Shown here piece by piece: positions 8,202 through 15,783 of a DNA stretch of 64,000 nucleotides (the first letter of the stretch is position 1; each line of letters opens with the position of its first letter). The position numbers were made by a program, and so were the translations under genes. A model generated the notes under the pieces. It had not been told where the DNA came from, searched no databases, and worked only from the letters and a program-made list of their open reading frames with translations. Origin of the DNA: Arthrobacter ipis (GTDB lineage: Bacteria > Actinomycetota > Actinomycetes > Actinomycetales > Micrococcaceae); the NCBI RefSeq assembly GCF_014694315.1, contig NZ_JAAOXD010000001.1, positions 772,756 to 836,755 on the forward strand. The letters run 5' to 3'.

Positions 8202-8930
8202 ATGAGTTTCGATGGCCAGCTTCCGCCCAAAATGAGGCTGTTGCGTGCGGCAGCCGAGTTGCTGGCCAAATCCGCGGGGGCTGCTGTCTCCACCCGCCAG
8301 ATCACGCAGCTGGCAGGCGTTACGGCGCCCACCCTCTATCACCACTTCGGTGACAAGGAGGGCCTGTTTGACGCAGTCGTCGCCGCGGGTTTCGAAGAGT
8401 ACGTGGCGGGCGAGAGGGACTTCGCCCCGTCCGGACAGCCGCTGGTGGACATCCGGCGGATGTGGGACAACCACGTGCAGTTCGGGCTCGCGCAGCCCGA
8501 ACTTTATCTGGTCATGTTCGGTAACATCCGCCCTGAGAGCCGCCCCGCCATCGTTGCTGATGCGGAGGGACTCCTGGAGGAAATGCTGAACAAGGCTGCT
8601 GCGGCCGGCCAGCTGAACGTCCAGCCGCGGGAGGCCGCAAGGAGCATCCTGGCCGCCAACGTGGGCGTGACGCTCATGCTGATCGCAGAACCGGCCGCCG
8701 AGCGGAACCTTGAGCTGTCCACGATGACCCGGGACGCCATGATTTTTGCGGTGTCCAGGGACCAGGGGCGGGATGCGGGAGCGGAGGACTCCGGGAAGTC
8801 ATCCGTGGTGGTGGCGGCCATCGCGCTGAACGCGGCGCTGCAGGCATCCCACTCGGACCAGCTCACCAGCTCGGAACTCAAGCTTTTTCTCGAATGGCTC
8901 CACCGGATCTCCACCAGTTCCACCAGCTAG
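8202..8930 (+). CDS. TetR-family repressor of the mannitol/PTS locus
   Basis: A 242-residue TetR protein. The N-terminal HTH lies at about residues 10-55 (STRQITQLAGVTAPTLYHHFGDKEGLF) and is followed by an all-helical ligand domain. It lies between ptsI and mtlA and is followed 53 bases later by mtlA on the same strand, so it probably controls both directions. The palindrome inside its own promoter (8169-8183) suggests autorepression. Mannitol PTS genes are usually governed by MtlR-type or DeoR-type proteins, so a TetR regulator here is unusual. The effector is unknown. The role is inferred from position. Confidence 0.85.
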   Translation: MSFDGQLPPKMRLLRAAAELLAKSAGAAVSTRQITQLAGVTAPTLYHHFGDKEGLFDAVVAAGFEEYVAGERDFAPSGQPLVDIRRMWDNHVQFGLAQPELYLVMFGNIRPESRPAIVADAEGLLEEMLNKAAAAGQLNVQPREAARSILAANVGVTLMLIAEPAAERNLELSTMTRDAMIFAVSRDQGRDAGAEDSGKSSVVVAAIALNAALQASHSDQLTSSELKLFLEWLHRISTSSTS

Positions 8931-8948
8931 ACGAAACTATCGGACCAT

Positions 8949-8964
8949 CCTGCGGTGCCGCAGG
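8949..8964 (+). terminator. Short hairpin between tetR and mtlA
   Basis: CCTGCGG (8949-8955) pairs with CCGCAGG (8958-8964) around a two-base loop, in the 53-base gap between tetR and mtlA. It may partly stop transcription or stabilise the processed mtlA message. It ends well before the mtlA ribosome binding site TTAGGAA. Confidence 0.4.
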
Positions 8965-8983
8965 GACCACGTTAGGAAATCAC

Positions 8984-11020
8984 ATGGCAACAGAGACAGT
9001 TGCAAAACCCAAAACCAGTGCGCGGGTGCACGTCCAGAGGTTCGGGACGTTCCTGTCCGGCATGATTATGCCCAACATTGGTGCCTTCATTGCCTGGGGC
9101 CTCATCACCGCGCTCTTCATTGAGAAGGGATACATCCCCGTCCCGGCGCTCGGCGGCTTCGGCACCAATGCGGCGGGCGCGCCAAACGTGGGCCTCGTTG
9201 GCCCCATGATCACCTACCTGCTGCCGCTCCTGATCGGCTACACCGGCGGCAAGATGGTCTATGACGTCCGCGGTGGCGTCGTCGGTGCCATCGGTACCAT
9301 GGGCGTGATCGTCGGTGCCGGCATCCCGATGTTCATCGGTGCCATGATCATGGGTCCGTTGGGTGGCTGGACCATCAAGAAGCTCGATGCGATCTGGCAC
9401 GGCAAGATTCGTCCCGGCTTCGAGATGCTGGTGAACAACTTCTCCGCCGGCATCTGGGGTGCCCTGCTGGCCCTGCTGGGCTTCTACGGGATTGCCCCGC
9501 TTGTCGCGGCCTTCAGCGCCGGAGCCGGCAACGTGGTCCAGTTCCTGGTGGACCACGGCCTGCTGCCGCTGACCAGCATTTTCATTGAACCCGCCAAGGT
9601 ACTGTTCCTGAACAACGCCATCAACCACGGCGTGCTGACCCCGCTGGGTATCCAGCAGTCGCTGGAGCAGGGCAAGTCCATCCTCTTCCTGCTGGAGGCC
9701 AACCCCGGCCCGGGCTTCGGTCTCTTGCTTGCCTACATGTTCTTTGGCCGTGGCGCTGCCAAGGCCTCAGCGCCGGGTGCCGCCCTCATCCACTTCTTCG
9801 GCGGCATCCACGAAATCTACTTCCCGTACGTGCTGATGAAGCCGATCCTGATCCTCGCCACTATCGCCGGCGGTATGACAGGCATCGCCACCCTGGCTGT
9901 CACCAACTCCGGCCTCGTGGCGCCGGCCGCCCCCGGTTCCATCTTCGCGGTGTTCGCCCAGACCGCCCGTGACAGTTACCTCGGAGTGGCTCTCTCGGTT
10001 GTGCTCGCAACCGCGGTTTCCTTCCTCGTCGCCTCGGTGATCCTGCGGACGTCCAAGAACCGCGACGACGAGGGCGACCTCGGTGCCGCGACCAGCCGCA
10101 TGGAGGACATGAAGGGCAGGAAGAGCTCCGTCTCTTCCATGCTTACTGGCGCCGGAGCCGGCGGCACCGCGGTCCTGACCCGTCCCATCGAGAACATTGT
10201 GTTCGCGTGCGACGCCGGCATGGGCTCCAGCGCCATGGGCGCATCGGTGCTGCGCAACAAGATCAAGGCGGCCGGGTTCCCGGAGGTCAACGTCACCAAC
10301 GCGTCCATCGCAAACCTTACTGACACGTACGACGTGGTGGTGACCCACCAGGACCTCACCGAGCGTGCCACGCCGGCTACGTCCAGCGCTGTGCACGTCT
10401 CCGTGGACAACTTCATGAACAGCCCGCGCTACGACGAGATCGTGGAGCTGGTCCAGCGCAGCAATGCTGAAGGAACGGCGGCTCCCACTGCCGGGGCAGC
10501 TGCGGGAGTGCCCACGGCCGCAGCCGGGACCACCGGGGCCGGCACCACCGCCGAAACTGCCGCTGCCCCCGAAACCGCCGCGGCGCCGTCGGACATCCTG
10601 GTACCGGAGAGCGTGGTCCTGAACGGCTCCGCCTCCACCCGGGATGCCGCGATCGACGAGGCGGGCCAGCTGCTGCTGGCGCGCGGCGCCGTGGACAACG
10701 ACTACATCCTCGCCATGCACGAGCGCGAGGAGTCCGTCTCCACGTACATGGGCAGCTTCCTGGCAATCCCGCACGGCACCAACGCCGCCAAGGACCACAT
10801 CCGGAAGTCGGCTGTCTCGGTGATCCGCTACCCCGAGGGCATCGACTGGAACGGCAAGCAGGTCAAGTTCGTGGTGGGCGTGGCCGGTGTCAACAATGAG
10901 CACCTGCACATCCTGTCCTCGATCGCCAAGGTCTTCACGAACAAAGCGCAGGTGGCGCAGCTTGAGGCGGCAACATCTGTGGACGAAGTCCTGGAACTGT
11001 TTGGAAAGGTCAACGCATAG
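8984..11020 (+). CDS. mtlA: Mannitol PTS permease, EIICBA fusion
   Basis: Membrane permease that imports mannitol and phosphorylates it to mannitol 1-phosphate. The 678 residues contain, in order, the EIIC membrane domain (about 20-345; FLSGMIMPNIGAFIAWG, GGIHEIYFPYVLMKP), EIIB with the phosphocysteine Cys409 in FACDAGMGSSAMG, an Ala/Thr/Pro/Gly linker of about 45 residues, and EIIA with His597 in FLAIPHGTNAAK. The family's usual length is about 640 residues, and the excess lies in the linker. The ATG at 8984 (MATETVAKP) follows TTAGGAA and replaces an upstream in-frame ATG inside tetR. The stop overlaps the mtlD GTG by one base. Phosphate would come from PtsI (6353-8038) through an HPr encoded elsewhere. 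Confidence 0.95.
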   Translation: MATETVAKPKTSARVHVQRFGTFLSGMIMPNIGAFIAWGLITALFIEKGYIPVPALGGFGTNAAGAPNVGLVGPMITYLLPLLIGYTGGKMVYDVRGGVVGAIGTMGVIVGAGIPMFIGAMIMGPLGGWTIKKLDAIWHGKIRPGFEMLVNNFSAGIWGALLALLGFYGIAPLVAAFSAGAGNVVQFLVDHGLLPLTSIFIEPAKVLFLNNAINHGVLTPLGIQQSLEQGKSILFLLEANPGPGFGLLLAYMFFGRGAAKASAPGAALIHFFGGIHEIYFPYVLMKPILILATIAGGMTGIATLAVTNSGLVAPAAPGSIFAVFAQTARDSYLGVALSVVLATAVSFLVASVILRTSKNRDDEGDLGAATSRMEDMKGRKSSVSSMLTGAGAGGTAVLTRPIENIVFACDAGMGSSAMGASVLRNKIKAAGFPEVNVTNASIANLTDTYDVVVTHQDLTERATPATSSAVHVSVDNFMNSPRYDEIVELVQRSNAEGTAAPTAGAAAGVPTAAAGTTGAGTTAETAAAPETAAAPSDILVPESVVLNGSASTRDAAIDEAGQLLLARGAVDNDYILAMHEREESVSTYMGSFLAIPHGTNAAKDHIRKSAVSVIRYPEGIDWNGKQVKFVVGVAGVNNEHLHILSSIAKVFTNKAQVAQLEAATSVDEVLELFGKVNA

Positions 11021-12183
11021 TGAAGGCTGTACATTTTGGGGCCGGCAACATCGGCCGGGGGTTTGTTGGCCTGCTGCTGCACGAGGCCGGGTATGAGGTG
11101 GTGTTCGCTGACGTTGCGGATGCCCTGATCTCCCAGCTCGCTGGGGCGGACAGCTACAGCGTGCATGAGGTGGGGGAGAACCCCGCCGTGCGCAAGGTGG
11201 ATAACTTCCGGGCGCTGAACTCCGGCACCCAGGAGGCGCAGCTCATCGAGGAAATTGCGACGGCGGACATCGTCACCACGGCGGTGGGGCCGCACATCCT
11301 GAAGTTCGTGGCCCCCGCGATCGCCAAGGGAATCGCGGCCCGGGCCGCAGGGCTGCCACCGCTGCAGGTGATGGCGTGCGAGAACGCCATCAACGCCACG
11401 GACCTCCTGCGCGAGTCAATCGTCTCGTCCTGGGACGAGGCCGCCGGATCCTTGGCGGACTCGGCGGTGTTCGCCAACACGGCTGTGGACCGGATCGTGC
11501 CCAACCAGGAACCAGGGCAGGGCTTGGACGTCACGGTGGAGACGTTCTACGAATGGGTCATCGACCGCACGCCGTTCGGGGGTGCCGCTCCGGTGATTCC
11601 GGGTGCAACCTTCGTGGACGAGCTCGGGCCGTACATCGAGCGCAAGCTGTTCACGGTGAACACGGGACATGCGTCCGCGGCCTACTTCGGGTTTGAAGCC
11701 GGGCTGGAGAAGATTTCCGACGCCATGGCGGACGAGGACGTTGCTGCGGACGTGCGCGCCGTGCTGGACGAGACAAAGCAGCTGCTCGTGTCCAAACACG
11801 GTTTCAGCTACGACGAGCAGGAAGCCTACGTCCAGAAGATCCTGGGCCGCTTCACTAACCCGCACCTGCCGGACACCGTGAACCGCGTGGGGCGCGCGCC
11901 GCTGCGCAAGCTCAGCCGGCACGAGCGGTTCATCGGCCCGGCGGCGGAACTGGCCGAACGCGGGATCGTCCCGGAGGCCCTGCTCGGCGCGATCGCAGCC
12001 GCCCTGCGCTTCAACGACCCAGCCGACACCGAGGCCGTTGAGCTCCGCCAGATCCTGGCCTCGTCCGAACCGGCCGCGGCCACGGAGCGCATCACCGGGC
12101 TGGGCCAGGACCACCCGCTCTTCGCCGCGGTCTGCGGACTCGTCGAGGAACGCAAGGCAGAGGACGTCGCCGCCCCGGCCTAG
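11020..12183 (+). CDS. mtlD: Mannitol-1-phosphate 5-dehydrogenase
   Basis: NAD-dependent cytosolic enzyme that oxidises mannitol 1-phosphate to fructose 6-phosphate. The 387-residue protein starts MKAVHFGAGNIGRGF, the classic NAD-binding N-terminus, followed by LLLHEAGYEVVFADV. The substrate-site segments EKISDAMADED and LGRFTNPHLPDTVNRVGRAP are present. The GTG start at 11020 overlaps the mtlA TAG, giving tight coupling. The gene ends in a perfect 16-bp hairpin. Confidence 0.95.
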   Translation: MKAVHFGAGNIGRGFVGLLLHEAGYEVVFADVADALISQLAGADSYSVHEVGENPAVRKVDNFRALNSGTQEAQLIEEIATADIVTTAVGPHILKFVAPAIAKGIAARAAGLPPLQVMACENAINATDLLRESIVSSWDEAAGSLADSAVFANTAVDRIVPNQEPGQGLDVTVETFYEWVIDRTPFGGAAPVIPGATFVDELGPYIERKLFTVNTGHASAAYFGFEAGLEKISDAMADEDVAADVRAVLDETKQLLVSKHGFSYDEQEAYVQKILGRFTNPHLPDTVNRVGRAPLRKLSRHERFIGPAAELAERGIVPEALLGAIAAALRFNDPADTEAVELRQILASSEPAAATERITGLGQDHPLFAAVCGLVEERKAEDVAAPA

Positions 12184-12202
12184 CTGGCACAACTGCGAAC
12201 GG

Positions 12203-12237
12203 ACGACGCCGGAACTCAACGTGAGTTCCGGCGTCGT
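12203..12237 (+). terminator. Terminator of the mtl operon
   Basis: ACGACGCCGGAACTCA (12203-12218) pairs perfectly with 12222-12237 around a three-base loop, starting 20 bases after the mtlD stop. A 16-bp perfect stem without a T tract is typical of strong hairpins in this genome. Confidence 0.85.
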
Positions 12238-12258
12238 GTGTTGAACAGCCCCCATTCA

Positions 12259-12474
12259 GACGCGTCCTCAGGTCCTGCGGTTTTTCCCCGACGCGTCCTC
12301 AGGTCCTGTCGCCTTTGGTGCGACCCTTCCTCACTTGAGACCGGTTCGGGGTAATCCTGCTGACGCCAAGTGCGGAAGCGTTCGCCGGAAACCTGCAGGA
12401 GGTGAGGAAGGGTTGCCCTAAGACTTGCAGGAGGTGAGGAAGGGTTTGAAGAAAGCCTGCAGGAGCTGATAGGG
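12259..12474. repeat. Mirrored array of six 31-32 bp degenerate repeats
   Basis: Between mtlD and the quinone oxidoreductase gene there are six related units. Three lie on the plus strand, starting at 12394, 12426 and 12458: the first two share TGCAGGAGGTGAGGAAGGGT exactly and the third is degenerate. Three lie on the minus strand: GACGCGTCCTCAGGTCCTG at 12259-12277 and again at 12290-12308, then ACCCTTCCTCAC at 12323-12334. The shared core TGAGGA recurs with a period of 31-32 bases on both arms, mirrored about position 12368. No open frame or promoter is evident. The spacers differ. The array could fold into one large cruciform or a long RNA hairpin. Confidence 0.75.
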
Positions 12475-12482
12475 CGTTGTGG

Positions 12483-13355
12483 CTAGTTCGACTGGAGGCC
12501 CTCGGCGGCGGCCTGGACCGCTTCGCGCAGCGGCGTGGTGGGCCGGCCGAGCAGGGCGCTGAGGTCTCCGCTGGTGACCAGGAGATCGCCGCGCGCGATG
12601 CCGAGGTCGCTGTCAGCCAGGATGGCCGCGTATGGCTCCGGCAGTCCGGCGCCTACCAGGACCTCGGTGTACTGCTCGGCAGGCAGGTCCTTGTACGTCA
12701 CGGGCTTGCCGGACGCCGCACTGACTTCTCCGGCCAGCTCACTGAGGGTGAAGGCATTGTCGCCGCCCAGCTCGTAGACCTTGCCGCCCTGGTCTTCCTG
12801 GAGCAGCACAGCCGCTGCCGCGGCCGCGTAGTCCGCACGGGCGGCGGCGCTCACGCGGCCGTCGCCGGCGCTGCCGAACACGGCACCATGCTGGACCTGG
12901 ACCGGGAGCTGGCCCGTGTAGTTCTCCAGGTACCAGCCGTTGCGGAGCAGGACGAACGGGACGCCGGAATCCCGGAGTATTTCTTCAGTCGCGATGTGCT
13001 CATCGGCCAGCTTCATGGCGGTGGTGTCCGCGTTGGCAACGCTGGTGTAGGCGATCAGGCCGGCACCGGCCTCCTTGGCCGCATCGATCGCGTTCCGGTG
13101 CTGCTCGACGCGCTGACCCACCTCACTGCCTGAAACGAGCAGGATCTTGTCCGCGCCGGCAAACGCCTGCCGAAGGGACTCCGGCTGGCTGTAGTCGATG
13201 GTGCGGACCTGGACGCCGCGCTCGGCGAGGTCGGCGATCCTGTCCACGGTCCGGCCTGCGGCAACGATCTGTTCCGCCGGCAGGCCGCTTTCAAGCAGCG
13301 CTTCGACGACGAGGCGGCCGAGCTGGCCGGTGGCTCCGGTGATGACGATGGTCAT
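12483..13355 (-). CDS. NAD(P)-binding NmrA-like protein, QorB/YtfG type
   Basis: A 290-residue single-domain atypical SDR. The dinucleotide loop TGATGQLG (residues 7-14) opens the protein, followed by ILLVSGSEVGQRVEQH, GLIAYTSVANADTT and LLRNGWYLENYT. This pattern is that of NAD(P)H:quinone oxidoreductase 2 (E. coli QorB). The likely role is quinone reduction or redox sensing in the cytosol. It is divergent from an HxlR-family regulator with an operator between them, the common arrangement for this pair. A good ribosome binding site (AAGGGA) precedes the ATG at 13355. Confidence 0.88.
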   Translation of the reverse strand: MTIVITGATGQLGRLVVEALLESGLPAEQIVAAGRTVDRIADLAERGVQVRTIDYSQPESLRQAFAGADKILLVSGSEVGQRVEQHRNAIDAAKEAGAGLIAYTSVANADTTAMKLADEHIATEEILRDSGVPFVLLRNGWYLENYTGQLPVQVQHGAVFGSAGDGRVSAAARADYAAAAAAVLLQEDQGGKVYELGGDNAFTLSELAGEVSAASGKPVTYKDLPAEQYTEVLVGAGLPEPYAAILADSDLGIARGDLLVTSGDLSALLGRPTTPLREAVQAAAEGLQSN

Positions 13356-13421
13356 GATTGGTCCCTTCTGAGATGACTGTCAGTGGTGCCAACCCCGTTC
13401 GTTCCCGGTTACTTCCCAGAA

Positions 13422-13467
13422 GAGAGTACGCACTTTAAGGTAAGGTACTCTCATGAAGGTAAGTACC
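13422..13467 (+). promoter_or_regulatory. HxlR operator region between qorB-like gene and hxlR
   Basis: GAGAGTA (13422-13428) and TACTCTC (13446-13452) are a perfect inverted pair directly before the hxlR ATG at 13453. AAGGTAAGGTAC (13437-13448) is repeated as AAGGTAAGTACC (13456-13467), 19 bases further on and inside the coding start. This geometry, with about two helical turns between the repeats, suits two HxlR dimers and autoregulation. Confidence 0.55.
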
Positions 13468-13833
13468 CCAGCCGAGGTCCCCGCTTTCCCCTTCGCCGAC
13501 GGGATCTTCCCCGCGGGCTGCCCCAGCCGGACAGTGCTGGACCATGTCACGAGCAAGTGGGGTGTACTGCTCCTGGTGGCGCTGTCCGAGGGGCCCCAGC
13601 GCTGGAGCGAACTACGCCGCCGTGCCCAAGGCATCAGCGAGAAGATGCTCGCCCAGACACTGAAGACCCTCGAAGCCGACGGGTTCGTCCGCCGCGACGC
13701 GCAACCGATCATTCCGCCCCGGGTGGACTACAGTCTGACCGCTCGTGGGGACGAGTTGGCCGCCCTGCTGCTGCCGCTTGTCGCCTGGGTGGCCGAGCAC
13801 GCCGAGGCGATCGTGAACCGTCAGGCGAATTAG
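13453..13833 (+). CDS. HxlR-family regulator
   Basis: The 126-residue protein is a winged-helix HxlR (DUF24) regulator: SKWGVLLLVALSEGPQRW, then ISEKMLAQTLKTLEADG and RVDYSLTARGDEL. An N-terminal cysteine in FPAGCPSRTVLD is at the position used for redox sensing by QorR/HypR-type members. It is divergent from a quinone oxidoreductase-like gene, so it probably senses quinones or electrophiles and represses that gene. The operator repeats reach into its first codons, which suggests autorepression. Confidence 0.9.
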   Translation: MKVSTPAEVPAFPFADGIFPAGCPSRTVLDHVTSKWGVLLLVALSEGPQRWSELRRRAQGISEKMLAQTLKTLEADGFVRRDAQPIIPPRVDYSLTARGDELAALLLPLVAWVAEHAEAIVNRQAN

Positions 13834-13933
13834 GACCCATCCCTGGGTGGCATTACTGCTCGGTGCGGGCCGCTCTGCTATTGAAGGTTCCGGGCCCGCC
13901 GCCCTGATCTTCAGGTTCAACTGACTCTTGTAT

Positions 13934-13962
13934 TTAGGTATCCTAACTATTAGGATACCTAA
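13934..13962 (+). promoter_or_regulatory. MarR operator overlapping the marR start
   Basis: A perfect palindrome with 13-bp arms: TTAGGTATCCTAA at 13934-13946, spacer CTA, and its reverse complement at 13950-13962. It ends two bases before the MarR ATG at 13965. A dimer bound here would cover both the promoter and any initiation region, so strong autoregulation is expected. The same site would control the MFS gene downstream. Confidence 0.8.
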
Positions 13963-13964
13963 GT

Positions 13965-14408
13965 ATGAACACAAAGAATGCCCCGGCGCTGCACGAGCTT
14001 GCGCAGGACTTCCGTGAGGCCCTGCGGCACAGCGTGTACCTGGTCCGCCGCCTCGACGCGGACGGTGACCTGAGCGCCGCCCAGCTGAGCACGCTCAAAA
14101 TGCTGCTCGACGACGGCGTCCGGGTGGGTGAGATCGCCCGGAACCTGGGCGTCAGGGTGCCCAGCGCCACCGAACAGATCATCAAGCTCGAGCGGGCCGG
14201 ACTGGCCCGCCGGGAAGCGGATCCGGACGACTCCCGCGCGGTCCGCGTTGTGCTGACCGCGGAAGGCCGCGGCGCCGTCGAATCCGCCAACCAGCGGCGG
14301 AACGCCGTCATGGCCGGCATCCTTGAATCCCTCACCGACGATGACAGGCGTGCCCTCGCAGCCGCCCTCCCCGTCATCGAAAAGATCAACAGCACTCTTC
14401 AAAACTGA
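13965..14408 (+). CDS. MarR-family regulator of an MFS efflux gene
   Basis: A 147-residue MarR protein. The winged helix spans about residues 35-105 (SAAQLSTLKMLLDDG, ARNLGVRVPSATEQI, ARREADPDDSRAVRV), where the DxR wing motif is intact. It is followed 57 bases later by an MFS transporter on the same strand, the usual regulator-pump operon. The 29-bp palindrome immediately before the ATG is its probable operator. No ribosome binding site fits between operator and ATG, so translation is probably leaderless. Confidence 0.92.
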   Translation: MNTKNAPALHELAQDFREALRHSVYLVRRLDADGDLSAAQLSTLKMLLDDGVRVGEIARNLGVRVPSATEQIIKLERAGLARREADPDDSRAVRVVLTAEGRGAVESANQRRNAVMAGILESLTDDDRRALAAALPVIEKINSTLQN

Positions 14409-14465
14409 CGAGAAAACCTGACAATCCACCCAAAACTGATTCAGCGACACTTAGGAGATCCCTCC

Positions 14466-15692
14466 ATGGACGGCCAGCTCGCAGACACCCTGCCGGCACC
14501 ACAATCCACCCTCGAGGCAGAGAAGGCCTCATTCCTCAAGCAACCGAAGGCGGTCTGGGCCACGGCGCTCGCAGCCGTGTTCGCCTTCATGGGTATCGGC
14601 CTGGTGGACCCCATCCTGCCGGCCATCGCCAAGAACCTGGACGCCAGCCCCAGCCAGGTCTCACTGCTGTTCACCAGCTATTTCCTGATCACGGCCGTTG
14701 CAATGCTCCTCACCGGCTTCATCTCGTCGCGGATCGGCGGCAAGCGCACCCTGCTGGCCGGACTGGCTGTGATCGTGGTGTTCTCCTCGCTCTCGGGGCT
14801 GTCCGGAAGCGTCGGCGAACTGGTCGGATTCCGGGCCGGATGGGGACTCGGTAATGCACTTTTCGTGGCCACAGCGCTCGCCGTCATTGTGGGGGTGGCC
14901 AGCGGCGGTGCGGGGACGGCGATCATCCTCTATGAGGCCGCCCTTGGCCTGGGCATCTCGTTGGGCCCGCTCCTTGGCGCACTCCTCGGAGGCTGGCAGT
15001 GGCGCGCCCCCTTCTTCGGGACGGCCGCGCTCATGGCCGCCGCCTTCATCGCGCTCACCGTGCTGCTTCCGAAAACCCCGCTGCCGGCCCGGAAGGTCAG
15101 CCTGGCCGATCCGTTGCGGGCCCTGGGCAACAAAGGACTGCGGACGACGGCGGCCAGCGGACTGTTCTACAACTACGGCTTTTTCACCGTGCTCGCCTTC
15201 ACCCCGTTCATCCTGGGCATGGACGCGTACGGCATCGGCGGGGTGTTCTTTGGCTGGGGCGTCGCCGTCGCCGTCTTCTCGGTCTTCGTGGCCCCGGCGC
15301 TGCAGAACCGCTTCGGTGCCACGAAAGTGCTCCTCGGCACGCTGTTCCTGCTGATGCTGGACATGGCGGGCCTGGGGCTGGCCGCGGGCCATTCGGTGCC
15401 CGCCGTCGTTACGCTCGTGGTGGTCTCGGGAGCGCTGCTGGGCATCAACAACACCATTTACACCGAGCTGGCCATGGGCGTTTCGGACTCGCCGCGCCCC
15501 GTCGCCTCAGCCGGGTACAACTTCGTCCGCTGGATGGGAGGCGCCCTGGCGCCCTTTGCCGCGGCGCAGCTGGGTGAGCACTTCGGGCCGCAGGTTCCGT
15601 TCTTCGCGGGAGCGGTGGCGATGATTGCCGCCATGGCAGTGGTGGCCGGTGGGCGGCGTTACCTCGCGGCCCACGAACCTCACGTGGTCTGA
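14466..15692 (+). CDS. MFS efflux transporter under MarR control
   Basis: A 408-residue, 12-helix major facilitator. MGIGLVDPILPAIAKNL is the helix-1 motif of the DHA1 drug:proton antiporters, ISSRIGGKRTLLAGL is the loop 2-3 signature, and GNALFVATALAVIVG is the helix-4 region. Placement behind marR indicates drug or small-molecule export; the substrate is unknown. The start is well supported by AGGAG nine bases upstream of the ATG. Confidence 0.9.
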   Translation: MDGQLADTLPAPQSTLEAEKASFLKQPKAVWATALAAVFAFMGIGLVDPILPAIAKNLDASPSQVSLLFTSYFLITAVAMLLTGFISSRIGGKRTLLAGLAVIVVFSSLSGLSGSVGELVGFRAGWGLGNALFVATALAVIVGVASGGAGTAIILYEAALGLGISLGPLLGALLGGWQWRAPFFGTAALMAAAFIALTVLLPKTPLPARKVSLADPLRALGNKGLRTTAASGLFYNYGFFTVLAFTPFILGMDAYGIGGVFFGWGVAVAVFSVFVAPALQNRFGATKVLLGTLFLLMLDMAGLGLAAGHSVPAVVTLVVVSGALLGINNTIYTELAMGVSDSPRPVASAGYNFVRWMGGALAPFAAAQLGEHFGPQVPFFAGAVAMIAAMAVVAGGRRYLAAHEPHVV

Positions 15693-15708
15693 CCCGCCCA
15701 CAAAACAA

Positions 15709-15753
15709 AAGACGCCCACATTCCCAAGACTAGGCAGGGAACATGGGCGTCTT
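15709..15753. terminator. Bidirectional terminator between two MFS genes
   Basis: AAGACGCCCA (15709-15718) pairs with TGGGCGTCTT (15744-15753). After a two-by-two internal mismatch, TTCCC (15721-15725) pairs with GGGAA (15737-15741). A run of A on the left and T on the right lets it work for both convergent genes. Confidence 0.8.
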
Positions 15754-15783
15754 CCGTTTCATGCCGGAGGAGCCAAGAGCCGG

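Noticed and set aside
12259..12474. Possible CRISPR array
   Set aside because: Units are degenerate, occur in both orientations, have short uneven spacers and no cas genes are near.
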